64,000 bases of DNA from Elymus sibiricus (lineage: Eukaryota; Streptophyta; Magnoliopsida; Poales; Poaceae): positions 196,950,537 through 197,014,536 of the forward strand of contig CM077672.1 in assembly GCA_039707655.1 (NCBI GenBank), read 5' to 3'. The notes below the pieces were generated by a model. That model worked only from the letters and a program-made list of their open reading frames with translations. It ran no database searches and was not told where the DNA came from. Below, in pieces: positions 32,725-44,029 of this stretch (the stretch's first letter is position 1; each line of letters begins with the position of its first letter). The position numbers were made by a program, and so were the translations under genes.

Positions 32725-33198
32725 TTCATTCTACAAGTAATTATATCTTTCTTACAGTCCATATCTACACATGTGATGTTCAAAAATGCTCTCCCAAATA
32801 TTATACGACAGAAATCATCTTTTGGTATTCCAAACAAAAAAATCAATAGGATAGATAAAACAACCAAAGGTAACATTAACATTCCTAAGGATACCGTAAG
32901 TCTCCCAATAAGTTCTGCCTGCAAGTTTGATAATAATATCAGTTGGTTTGAGCACCGAGGGGGATAGCCATTACAAATGTTGGCATAAAGACTATATGGT
33001 ACAATACTGATCAAGGAACCAAGGCCGAACAAGCCGAAATAAGATATACTCCCAAAGGAACATGACAAAATAGGTGTATATGCGTCCTTACTTTCCATCC
33101 ATCCTTTAATGTAGGAGGTTGTCTCTTTGTCCAGTAAGATAACATTACCTACTAGTACTGCTTTATGAGTAAGATTTGATGACTTCAAAGCAACCATC
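32725..33198 (-). other. Unrecognised hydrophobic ORF region
   Basis: A 167-codon minus-strand frame spans 32694-33197. Its N-terminal part reads WMESKDAYTPILSCSFGSIS, faintly like the W-L-D-S-K-x-P-x-S-V-x-Y-x-x-F-G-S stretch of plant UDP-glycosyltransferases. The remainder, rich in Leu and Ile, matches nothing I know. The family's sugar-donor box (HCGWNS) is absent. It may be a decayed exon fragment, non-coding sequence or an unknown element. I would not annotate it as a gene. Confidence 0.2.
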
Positions 33199-33606
33199 CG
33201 ATATCTGGGTCTACGTTGGCATCATGGTCTAAGGACACAAGTAAACGTCAACACATTATGAGAAGATACCGAGAACATATTGACGACGTGATATCATAGT
33301 GTATCCAACATAGGGTCTATCCAACACTATTGTTACCCCAACAATGTGCTCCCATTATTGTTGGCATCCTTGTCACATTAACAATGTCTATGATCAACAA
33401 AACAGTACCATCAACAATATACTATGAGCTAGTCCAGAGGTCTGACTAGAAATTTGTCTGATGTATATTATTCCACATATGCAATTAGGTTTCCTCTGAA
33501 TCTCGCATTCAGGAACCAACCCAATGCGAGCATATAACATAAACTTAATCATGAACGTGCGAAATGGGCATTATTATTGCTCTAACAATATGCCCTAGGC
33601 CAAAAC
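33199..33606 (-). repeat. Copia LTR fragment
   Basis: The minus strand contains GGGCATATTGTTAGAGCAAT near its start, then CTTAGACCATGATGCC (33214-33229). Both recall blocks of the K LTR (GGGCATATTTCCAACA reversed, and CTTAGACCATGAGATCGTGC). The termini are unclear and the partner LTR is absent. Confidence 0.5.
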
Positions 33607-34750
33607 CTTAGAGTGCCCCCCTCACCCTACACTTTGCTCGATCCACCAAACTTTCACTTCATTATGATAGTTCGACACTATTTGGTTTACCTCCATGATC
33701 ATTAGGGGAGAAAATATATATGGAAAATGCTAGAAAGAGGGGCATCTGCTCCAACGGCACCCATGGCGGATCTTGAGCGACATGTGTGTGTCTGCGTGCC
33801 CGAAGAAGCATTGAGTGTTTCCACATGGGGATGGACGCACCACAAGTAATTTATTTTCCTTTTTAGAGCAAAACTGTAAATTACAGTAATTTTGTTGGTG
33901 TATTAAATAAAATTATAAAAACAACATTGATGTATTTGTTGTCGCGGGTAAACTAGACATAATATTGATATGTTTTGGTGGAACTTCTCGAAACTATTTT
34001 CTACTGGATCTACAATGTACGTCAAATGCTTCGTGACTCGGAGCATGGGTAGCTGCCACTACACCTAAATGTTGCTTTTGACACATGTTTTCATTTTATT
34101 ATTTGTATTAAGTTTGAAGCACCGAAGACGTTGTATTTCGGCCCAATCATACCAAGAGGGCCGCTGTTGTCGAATCAAGCCTTCCAATGGATGATGAACT
34201 CACACCCTTAATAATTTTCAACCCTAACCCCTAACTGCTTCTGCGTTGTTTCCTCTCTCGGCTTTGTCACCCCTTCCTCCTGTTTTTTACCACTCCGATG
34301 AAGTCTTTACACTCTTTACCATTTTCATTGTCATGCCATCTTCATTAGCAACTCATTCCCATCCCATCATCTGGTTAATGGCTCTGCCTCGAACTCCATT
34401 AACAATCGGCATTGCAAGAAATCATTCGTGCTCAAGTGGAAAAGTCTAATCCCTTGAGGTACAATAAGATGTGTTTGACAATGGATACATGATGAGAGCA
34501 TCTCAATATAGTAAGCGTCAGTAAAGTTTGTCACAGAGAATATGTGATGATGTGATAAAAAAATATCGAGAGAGAGCATTATTAGCATGTGTGCAACTAA
34601 CTCCTTTGCACAAGCTTTATCTTTCAAAGATACATCGAGAGCTGGATGCATCGGTAACCACTAACTTTAAGATACACACATTTTTGCAATGATTTGAAGA
34701 TTGCTCACCGCATCTGCCACATGGTTTTGCTGAGTAAATATCAACCCAAG
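33607..34750. other. Unassigned 1.1 kb
   Basis: I see no LTR, coding domain or terminal repeat here. Composition is AT-rich and not simple-repeat. The few ORFs are under 95 codons and look random. A GAGAGCATCTCAATATAG at 34494-34511 vaguely resembles a MITE end, but no mate was found. This may be single- or low-copy sequence. Confidence 0.4.
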
Positions 34751-35330
34751 ATCACCCAAAATCTATCTATGAGAAGCATAGCAACGAGATGGGAGATTGT
34801 GTCCACGTACCCTCGTAGACCGTTAAGCGGAAGCGTATATCACCCGGTTGATGTAGTCGTACTCATCACAATCCAATCGCGATCCAATCCGATGAAGTAC
34901 CGAATGGACGGCACCTCCACGTTCAGCACACGTGCGGCTCGATGACGTCTCCTCCTTCTTGATCCAGCAAGCGAGGGAGGAGAAGTAGATGGGATCTCGA
35001 CCAGCACGACAGCGTGGTGGAGATGGTGGTGATGCTATCCCGGCAGGGCTTCGCCAAGCGCTACCGGAGATGCGATCGGAGGAGAAAACAGAGCCGGGAG
35101 AGAGGGAGGGAGGCGCCAAGGCTTGGGGTTTGGTGTGTCCAGCCCTCCCTTCTCCGCCACTATATATAGGAGCCAAGGGGGAGGGTGCGCCAGCCCTGGC
35201 CCCTCCTCCAAGGGAGGTGGTGCGGCCAGGAGGGAGGAATCCTCCCTCCCCAAGACACCTAGGGGGGTGCCTTACACCCTTAGGACTCTTCCCCTCTCTC
35301 CCCTCTTGGCGCATGGGCCCCTTGGGGCTG

Positions 35331-36704
35331 GTGCCTGCTACTTGTAGACTGCGTTGGTATTTCCCCGAAGAGGAGAGGATGATGCAGTATAGTAGAGATA
35401 AGTATTTCCCTCAGTTAAGAACCAAGGTTATCAATCGAGTAGGAGAACCAAGCAAGATCCAGTGAGCAGCACCTACACACACAAAAGCAAACACTTGCAC
35501 CCAACGCGAATAAGAGGGTTGTCAATCCTCTTAGCGGTTACTTGCAAGGATTAAGTCTGATAGATATAAACTGATAAAGTAAATTACTAAACTAAATAAA
35601 AGTAAATAAATTGCAGCAAGGTATTTTTATGTTTTTTATATGATAAAGATAGACCCGGGGGCCATAGTTTTCACTATAGGCTTCTCTCTCGAGCACAGAA
35701 ACATACGGTGGGTAAACAAATTACTGTTGGGCAATTGATAGAAAAGCAAATAATTATGACGGATTCATGGCAATGATCATGTATATAGGCATCACATCCA
35801 AGATAAGTAGACCGACTCCAGCCTGCATCTACTACTATTACTCCACTCATCGACTGCTATCCAGCATGCATCTAGACTATTAAGTTAATAAAAACAGAGT
35901 AATGCCTTAAGCAAGATGACATGATGTAGAGAAGCAAATTCAAGCAATATGAATAAACCCCATCTTTTTATCCTTAATGGCAACAATACAAATACATGTC
36001 ATGTCCCCTTCTGTCACTGGGATTGAGCACCGCAAGATTGAACCCATCACAAAGCACCTCTCCCATTGCAAGATAAACCAATCTAGTTGGCCAAACCAAA
36101 TCGATAGATCGGAGAGAAATACAAAGCTATATTTAATCATGCATAAAAGAGTTCAGAGAAGACTCAAATATTTCTCATGAATAATCTGATCATAAACTCA
36201 CAATTCATCGGATCCCAACAAACACACCGCAAAAGAAGATTACATCGGATAGAACTCCAAGAACATCAAGGAGAACATGGTATTAAAGATCAAAGAGAGA
36301 GAAGAAGCCATCTAGCTACTAGCTATGGACCCGTAGGTCTGTGGTAAACTACTCACACATCATCGGAAGGGCAGCAAGGTTGATGTAGAAGCCATCCGTG
36401 ATCGATTCCCCCTTCGGCAGAGTACCGAAAAAGGCCTCCAGATGGGATCGCGGAAGAACAGAGGCTTGCGGCGGCAGAAAGGTTTTTTCTTCTAGCTATC
36501 TGATGGTTTCCGAATATTTGTGAATTTATAGGAGTGGAATTAGGTCAAACGGAGCCACGAGGGCCCCACAAGGCATCAGGGCACTAGGTTAATAGGTTAG
36601 TCCCAAAAAATGATATATAATTGCATATAAAAACATCTAAGATTGATACTATAATAGCATCGAACAATCAAAAATTATAGATACGTTGGAGACGTATCAG
36701 TGCC
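35331..36704. repeat. Target duplication GTGCC around solo LTR
   Basis: GTGCC at 35331-35335 and 36700-36704. The uninterrupted site is visible in LTRs C, D and E as GGTGCCCCTGGCCC. Confidence 0.95.
35336..36699 (-). mobile_element. S1 solo LTR, 1,364 bp
   Basis: A complete LTR: on the minus strand it starts TGATACGTCTCCAACGTATC and ends AGTCTACAAGTAGCA. It has a perfect 5-bp duplication and no internal sequence. It is the product of recombination between the two LTRs of an inserted S1. A minus-strand TATAAAT is at 36524-36530. It is very similar to the S1 LTR at 60539-61802. Confidence 0.95.
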
Positions 36705-37015
36705 CCTGGCCCATATAGGCCAAGGCACACCCCCTACAGCCCATGTGGGCCTCCGGGGCAGGTGGACCCCCGGACCCCTTTCAGCACTCCCGGTACAATA
36801 CCGATAATACCCGAAACTTTTTCGGCGACCAAAACAGGACTTCCTATATATAAATCTTTACCTCCGGACCATTCCGGAGCTCCTCATGACATCCGGGATC
36901 TCATCCGGGACTCCGAACAACATTCGGTCACCAACGTACATATCCCAATACTCCTCCGGTATCCGCGATATGATAATAACCAATTTATTATTGCCTCTAG
37001 GGCATATTTCCAACA

Positions 37016-39405
37016 GTCTCCCACTTGCACTACAGTCAATAATCTAGTTTACATAGTTATGAATCTAACACCCATGGAGTCCTGGTGCTGATCATGTTTT
37101 GCCCGTGGAAGAGGTTTAGTCAACGGGTCTGCCACATTCAGATCCGTGTGTACTTTGCAAAGTTCTATGTCTCCCTCCTTGATGTAATCACGGATGGAGT
37201 TAAAGCGGCGTTTGATGTGCTTGGTCTTCTTGTGAAACCTGGGATCCTTAGCAATGGCAATGGCTCCAGTGTTGTCACAAAAGATAGTCATTGGATCCGA
37301 TGCACTAGGTATTACTCCTAGATCGGATATGAACTCCTTCATCCAGACTCCTTCTTGCGCTGCTTCCGACGCAGCTATATATTCCGCTTCACATGTAGAT
37401 CCCGCTATGATGCGTTGCTTGGAACTGCACCAACTGACTGCTCCACCATTCAATATAAATACGTATCCGGTTTGAGACTTAGAGTCATCCGGATCTATGT
37501 CGAAGCTAGCATTGACACTAACCCTTTATGACGTGCTCTTCGTCACCTCCATAAAAGAGAAAGATGTCCTTAGTCCTCTTCAGGTACTTAAGGATGTTCT
37601 TGACCACTGTCTAATGATATACTCCTGGATCACTTTGGTACCTCCCTGCCAAATTTATGGCAAGGCACACATCAGGTCTGGTACACAACATGGCATACAT
37701 TCTAGAGCCTATGGCTGAGGCATAGGGTATGACTTTCATCCTTTCTCTTTCTTCTGCCATGGTCGGGCTTTGAGTCTTACTCAACTTCACACCTTGCAAC
37801 ACAGGCATGAACCCTTTCTTTGACTGGTCCATTTCGAACCTCTTCAAAACTTTGTCAAGGTATGTGCTTTGTGAAAGTCCTATTAGGCGTCTTGATCTAT
37901 CTCTATTGATTTTGATGCCCAATATGTAAGCAGCTTCACCGAGGTTTTTCATTGAAAAACTCTTGTTCAAATAACCTTTTATGCTTTCCAGAAATTCTAT
38001 ATCATTTCCAATCAATAATATGTCATCCACATATAATATTAGAAATGCTACAGAGCTCCCATTCACTTTCTTGTAAATACAAGCTTCTCCGTAAGTTTGT
38101 ATAAAACCAAAAGCTTTGATCACCTCATCAAAGCGTATATTCCAACTCCGAGATGCTTGCACCAGTCCATAGATGGATCGCTGGAGCTTGCATACTTTGT
38201 TAGCATTCTTAGGATCGACAAAACCTTCTGGTTGCATCATATACAACTCTTTCTTAAGAAACCCGTTAAGGAATGCTGTTTTGACGTCCATCTGCCAGAT
38301 CTCATAATCATAAAATGCGGCAATTGCTAACATAATTCTAACAGACTTAAGCATCGCTACGGGTGAGAAACTCTCATCGTAGTCAACCCCTTGAACTTGT
38401 CGGAAACCCTTTGTGACAATTCGAGCTTTATAGACGGTGATATTACCATCAGCGTCTGTCTTCTTTTTAAAGACCCATTTATTCTCAATGGTCTGCCGGT
38501 CATCGGGCAAGTCCACCAAAGTCCATACTTTGTTCTCATACATGGATCCTATCTCGGATTTCATGGCCTCAAGCCATTTGTCGGAATCCGGGCTTATCAT
38601 TGCTTCTTCATAGTTCGTAGGTTCGCCGTTGTCTAACAACATGACTTCCAGGACTGGATTACCGTACCACTTTGGTGCGGAACGTACCCTGGTTGACCTA
38701 CGAAGTTCAGTAGTAACATGATCCGAAGTCTCATGATCATCATCATTTGCTTCCTCTCCGGCTGGTGTAGACATCACGGGAACTTCTTTCTGTGATGTGC
38801 TACCTTCCAATTCGAGAGAAGGTACAATTACCTCATCAAGTTCTACTTTCCTCCCACTCACTTCTTTTGAGAGAAACTCCTTCTCTAGAAAGGACCCATT
38901 CTTGGCAACAAAGATCTAGCCCTCGGATCTGTGGTAGAAGGTATACCCAATGGTTTCTTTAGGGTATCCTATGAAGACACACTTCCCGCTTTGGGTTCGA
39001 GCTTATCAAGCTAAAGCCTCTTGACATAAGCGTCACATCCCCAAACTTTAAGAAACGACAGCTTAGGTTTCTTGCCAAACCACAACTCATACGGTGTCGT
39101 CTCAATGGATTTAGACGGTGCCTTATTTAAAGTGAGTGCGGCTGTCTCTAATGCATAACCCCAAAATGATAGTGGCAAATCGGTAAGAGACATCATAGAA
39201 CGCACCATATCCAATAGAGTACGATTACGACATTCAGACACACCATTACGTTGTGGTGTTCCAGGTGGCGTGAGCTGTGAAACAATTCCACATTGTCTCA
39301 AATGCATACCAAACCCGTAACTCAAATATTCACCTCCACGATCGGATCATAGAAACTTTATTTTCTTGTTATGATGATTCTCCACTTCACTCTGAAATTC
39401 TTTGA
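37016..39405 (-). pseudogene. K internal A: RNase H, RT and part of integrase
   Basis: From the LTR inwards, the RNase H frame (37049-37453) keeps STCEAEYIAAS and DNTGAIAIAK. The RT frame (37611-38861) has WKxxFKKK-type blocks such as WVFKKKTDADGN, QMDVKTAFLNG and LYVDDILLIGND. The integrase frame (39011-39325) has GTPQRNGVSECRNRTLLDM, including the catalytic E. Stops and shifts divide these (between 37453 and 37611, and 38861 and 39011). At 39405 the integrase is cut and joined to leader sequence, so the rest of integrase, protease and gag are gone. Internal D has the same join. Confidence 0.9.
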
Positions 39406-40436
39406 ACTTTTCATGTTCGACCTTTCGATCCTCCGTGTTCCAAGGCCATGTGTGTACATGCTAGGCTCGTCAAGTTTAACCCAAGTATTCTGCATGTGTA
39501 AAACTGGCTTACACCCGTTGTATGCGAACGTAGAGTCTATCACACCCGATCATCACGAGGTGCTTCGAAACGACGAACTTTCACAATGGTGCATACTTAG
39601 GGAGAAGACTTTTCCTTGATATTAAGTGAAGGGATCATCTTATAATGCTACCATCATTCTAAGCAAAATAAGATGCATAACAAGATAAACATCACATGCA
39701 ATCAAAAATATGTGACATGATATGGCCATTATCATCTTGTGCTTTTGATCACCATCTTCAAAGCACTGGCATGATCTCCATCATCACCGGCATGACACCA
39801 TGACCCCCATCATCGTGTCGTCACATGGTTGTCTCGCCAACTATTGCTTCTACAACTATTGCTAACGCATAGCGATAAAGTAAAGCAATTACATGGCGAT
39901 TAATAAATTAAAGACAACCCTATGGCTCCTGCCGGTTGGCATACTCATCGACATGCAAGTCGTGAACCAATTACAAAACATGATCATCTCATACATCAAC
40001 ATATATCACATCATGTTTTGGCCATACCACATCACAACATGCCCTGCAAAAACAAGTTAGACGTCCTCTACTTTGTTGTTGCAAATTTTACGTGGCTGCT
40101 ATGGGCAACTAGCAAGAACCGTTCTTACCTATGCAAAGCCACAACGGTGATAATCAAGTTGCCTTTTAACCTTCTACAAGGATCAAATCAGATTCAACTA
40201 AGGTACGAGAGACAGACACCCGCCAGCCACCTTATGCAAAACAAGTTGCATGTCAGTCGGTGGGACCGGTCTCATGTGCGAGGACATGTAAGGTTGGTCC
40301 GAGCCGCTTCATCCCACAATACCGCCGAATCCAAATAAGACAAGAGAGGTAAGCAATTTGAGCATCAACTCCCACAACTTCTTTGTGTTCTACTCGTGCA
40401 TATACTTCTACGCATAGACCTAGTTCATGATGCCAC
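39406..40436 (-). other. K leader (5' UTR) and PBS of internal A
   Basis: Untranslated leader between primer site and gag, present here without gag. The primer site ATGATGCCAC ends at 40436, next to LTR B. A 9-bp piece (ACCGCCTTT-like) near 40189 found in the other leaders is missing. Confidence 0.75.
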
Positions 40437-40672
40437 TGATGGGGAACGAAGCATGAAAATCAAAAAAATTCCTACGAATCACCCAAGTTCTATCTATGAG
40501 AAGCATAGCAACGAGAGGGGAGAGTGTGTCCACGTACCCTCGTAGACCGTTAAGCGGAAGCGTATATCACGCGGTTGATGTAGTCGTACTCGTCACGATC
40601 CAATCGCGATCCAATCCGATGAAGTACCGAACGTACGGCACCTCCGCGTTCAACACACATGTGGCTCGGGGA
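40437..40672 (-). repeat. K LTR B, 236-bp fragment
   Basis: It starts at the LTR terminus TGATGGGGAACGAAGC and matches LTR E for 236 bp. It is then joined at GGAC to pol sequence (GGACTGGATTACCG). The four bases GGAC occur at both parent sites, so this is a microhomology deletion. Confidence 0.85.
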
Positions 40673-42715
40673 CTGGATTACCGTATCACTCTGGTGCGGA
40701 ACGTACCCTGGTCGACCTACGAAGTTCAGTAGTAACTTGATCCGAAGTCTCATGATCATCATCATTTGCTTCCTCTCCGGCTGGTGTAGACATCACGGGA
40801 ACTTCTTTCTATGATGTGCTACCTTCCAATTCGAGAGAAGGTACAATTACCTCATCAAGTTCTACTTTCCTCCCACTCACTTCTTTTGAGAGAAACTCCT
40901 TCTCTAGAAAGGACCCATTCTTAGCAACAAAGATTTTGCCCTCGGATCTGTGATAGAAGGTATACCCAATGGTCTCTTTAGGGTATCCTATGATGACGCA
41001 CTTCTCCGTTTTGGGTTCGAGCTTATCAGGCTGAAGCCTCTTGACATAAGCGTCGCATCCCCAAACTTTAAGAAACGATAGCTTAGGTTTCTTGCCAAAC
41101 CACAACTCAAACGGTGTCGTCTTAACGGATTTAGATGGTGCCCTATTTAAAGTGAATGCGGCTGTCTCTAATGCATAACCCCAAAATGATAGTGGCAAAT
41201 CGGTAAGAGATATCATAGAACGCACCATATCCAATAGAGTACGATTACGACGTTCGGACACACCATTACGTTGTGGTGTTCCAGGTGGCGTGAGCTATGA
41301 AACAATTCCACATAGTCTTAAATGCATACCAAACTCGTAACTCAAATATTCACATCCTAGATCAGATCATAGAAATTTAATTTTCTTATTACGATGATTC
41401 TCTACTTCACTCTGAAACTCCTTGAACTTTTCAAATGTTTCAGACTTGTGTTTCATTAAGTAAATATACCCATATCTACTCAAATCATCTGTGAAGGTAA
41501 GAAAATAAGGATATCCACCGCGTGCTTCAACACTCATCGGACCGCATACATCGGTATGTATTATATCCAACAAGTCACTAGCCCGCTCCATTGATCCGGA
41601 GAACGGGTTTTTAGTCATCTTGCCCATGAGGCATGGTTCACATGTCTCAAATGATTCATAATCAAGAGAATCCAAAAGTCCAGCAGCATGGAGTTTCTTC
41701 ATGCGCTTTACACCAATATGACCTAAGCAGCAGTGCCACAAGTATGTGGTACGATCATCATTAACTTTGAATCTTTTGGCATCAATATTATGAACATGTG
41801 TATCACTACGATCGAGATTCAACAAGAATAAACCATTCAACAAGGGTGCATGACCATAAAAGATATTATTCATATAAATAGAACAACCATTATTCTCTGA
41901 CTTAAATGAATAACCGTCTCACAATAAACAAGACCAGATATAATGTTCATGCTTAACGCAGGCACCAAATAACAATTATTTAGGTTTAATACTAATCCCG
42001 AAGGTAGACGTAGAGCGAGCTTGGCGACGGCGATCACACAACCTTGGAGCCATTTCCAACGCGCATCGTCACCTCGTCCTTAGCTAGTCTTCGTTTATTT
42101 CGCAGCTCCTGTTTTGAGTTCAAAATATTAGCAACCGAACCAGTATCAAATACCCAGGCGCTACTACGAGCACTAGTAAGGTACACATCAATAACATGTA
42201 TATCAAATATACCTTTGTTGACGTTGCCAGCCTTCTTATCTGCCAAGTACTTGGGACAGTTCCGCTTCCAGTGACCATTCCCCTTGCAATAGAAGCACTC
42301 AGTCTCAGGTTTGGGTCCAGCCTTGGGTTTCTTCATGGGAGCGGCAACTGTCTTGCCATTCTTCTTGAAGTTCCCTTTCTTTCCCTTGCCTTTCTTGAAA
42401 CTAGTGGTCTTTTTAACCATCAACACTTGATGCTCCTTCTTGATTTGTACCTCCGCGGCCTTAAGCATCGCGAAGAGCTCGGGGATAGTTTTCTCCATCC
42501 CTTGCATATTATAGTTCATCACCAAGCCCTTGTAGCTTGGTGGCAGTGACTGGAGAACTCTGTCAATGACCGTCTCATCTGGAAGATTAACTCCCAACTG
42601 ATTCAAGCGGTTGTTATACCCAGACATTTTGAGTATATGCTCACTAACGGAGCTGTTCTCCTCCATCTTGCAGCTAAAGAACTTGTCAGAGGTGTCATAC
42701 CTCTCGTCGACATGC
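40673..42715 (-). pseudogene. K internal B: gag, protease and integrase
   Basis: Read leftwards from 42715: gag with a CX2CX4HX4C zinc knuckle (CFYCKGNGHWKRNC); protease start WVFDTGSVANI; a decayed stretch (41874-42033); the GAG-pre-integrase zinc motif (HCCLGHIGVKRMKKLHAAGL with CEPC); integrase IHTDVCGPM; then GYPKETIGYTF and the integrase/RT linker, ending at the deletion with LTR B. RT and RNase H are missing. Gag starts abruptly at VDERYDTSDKFFSC because its N-terminus is deleted and joined to the leader. Confidence 0.85.
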
Positions 42716-43204
42716 AAGTTGTGAACCTATTACAAAACATGATCATCTCATACATCAACATATATCACATCACGTTTTGGCCATACCACATCACAACATG
42801 CCCTGCAAAAACAAGTTAGACGCCCTCTACTTTGTTGTTGCAAATTTTACGTGGCTGCTATGGGCAACTAGCAAGAACCGTTCTTACCTATGCAAAGCCA
42901 CAACGATGATAATCAAGTTACCTTTTAACCTTCTACAAGGACCGCCTTTGTCAAATCAGATTCAACTAAAGTAGGAGAGACAGACACCCGCCAGCCACCT
43001 TATGCAAAACAAGTTGCATGTGAGTCGGTGGAACTGGTCTCATGTGCGAGGACATGTAAGGTTGGTCCAAGCCGCTTCGTCCCACAATACCGCTGAATCC
43101 AAATAAGACGAGAGAGGTAAGCAATTTGACCATCAACGTCCACAACTTCTTTCTGTTCTACTCGTGCATATACATCTACGCATAGACCTAGCTCATGATG
43201 CCAC
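42716..43204 (-). other. K leader and PBS of internal B, shortened
   Basis: The last about 490 bp of the leader, ending in the primer-site sequence ATGATGCCAC next to LTR C. The join to gag at about 42715 lies at CATACCTCTCGTCGACATG, where gag (CATACCTCTC) and leader (CATACTCATCGACATG) share short homology. Confidence 0.75.
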
Positions 43205-44029
43205 TAATGGGGAACGAAGCATGAAAATCAAAAAAATTCCTACGAATCACCCAAGATCTATCTATGAGAAGCATAGCAACGAGAGGGGAGTGTGTCTACA
43301 TACCCTTGTAGACCAAAAGCGGAAGTGTATATAACGCGGTTGATGTAGTCATACTCTTCACGATCAAATCGCGATCCAATCCGATGAAGTACCGAATGGA
43401 CGGCACCTCCATGTTCAGCACACGTGCGGCTCGATGACGTTTCCTCCTTCTTGATCCAGCAAGCAAGGGAGGAGAAGTAGATGGGATCTCGACAAGCACG
43501 ACGGCGTGGTGGAGATGGTGGTGGTGCTATCCCGGCAGGGCTTCGCCAAGCGCTACTGGAGATGCGATCGGAGGAGAAAACGGAACCGGGAGAGAGGGAG
43601 GTATTGCTGCCCTCCCTCCCCTCCACTATATATAGGAGCAAGGGGGACGGGGCGCCGCCCTGACCCCTCCTCCAAGGAGGGGGTGCGGCCAGGAGGGAGG
43701 AATCCTCCCTCCCCAAGGCACCTAGGGGGGTGCCTTCCACCCTTAGAGCATCTCCAATAGACGGTCCATATGTAAAAATAACCAACTTTTGGAGCTTCGA
43801 CAGCAAAAAACGCTGCTCCAACAGATGGTCCATATGTAAAAAAAATACATCACCGCCTCTCGGAGATGTAAAATACAACACTTCGTGATGCAAATTTGCA
43901 TCACGAGATACATCTGATGTAAAACCGTGGCCGCCCGTGAAACCACCAACCGCCCGTTCATTTCATTTCCCCGCCCGCCCGCTGGCGACCCGCCCGTCCC
44001 CCCCCCCCCCCCCCGCCGTCCGCCGCCGC

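Larger units (their letters stand above)
34751..37015 (-). repeat. K LTR A, truncated, with nested solo LTR
   Basis: The left terminus is missing (first match ATCACCCAAAATCTATC). It is split by the S1 solo LTR at 35336-36699. It also lacks about 830 bp present in LTRs C and D, the join being near 36950. It ends TTTCCAACA at 37015, followed by the polypurine tract of internal A. Confidence 0.85.

Noticed and set aside
32694..33197. UDP-glycosyltransferase gene
   Set aside because: Only one short stretch resembles the family, and the sugar-donor signature is absent. The call would overstate the evidence.
34494..34600. Possible MITE starting GAGAGCATCTCAATATAG
   Set aside because: No inverted mate or target duplication could be found within 1 kb on either side.
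34989..35465. GC-rich plus-strand ORF, and similar ORFs at 43481-43760 and 58445-59014
   Set aside because: They are antisense to the K LTRs, recur only with those LTRs, and change frame between copies. They are shadows of non-coding LTR sequence.
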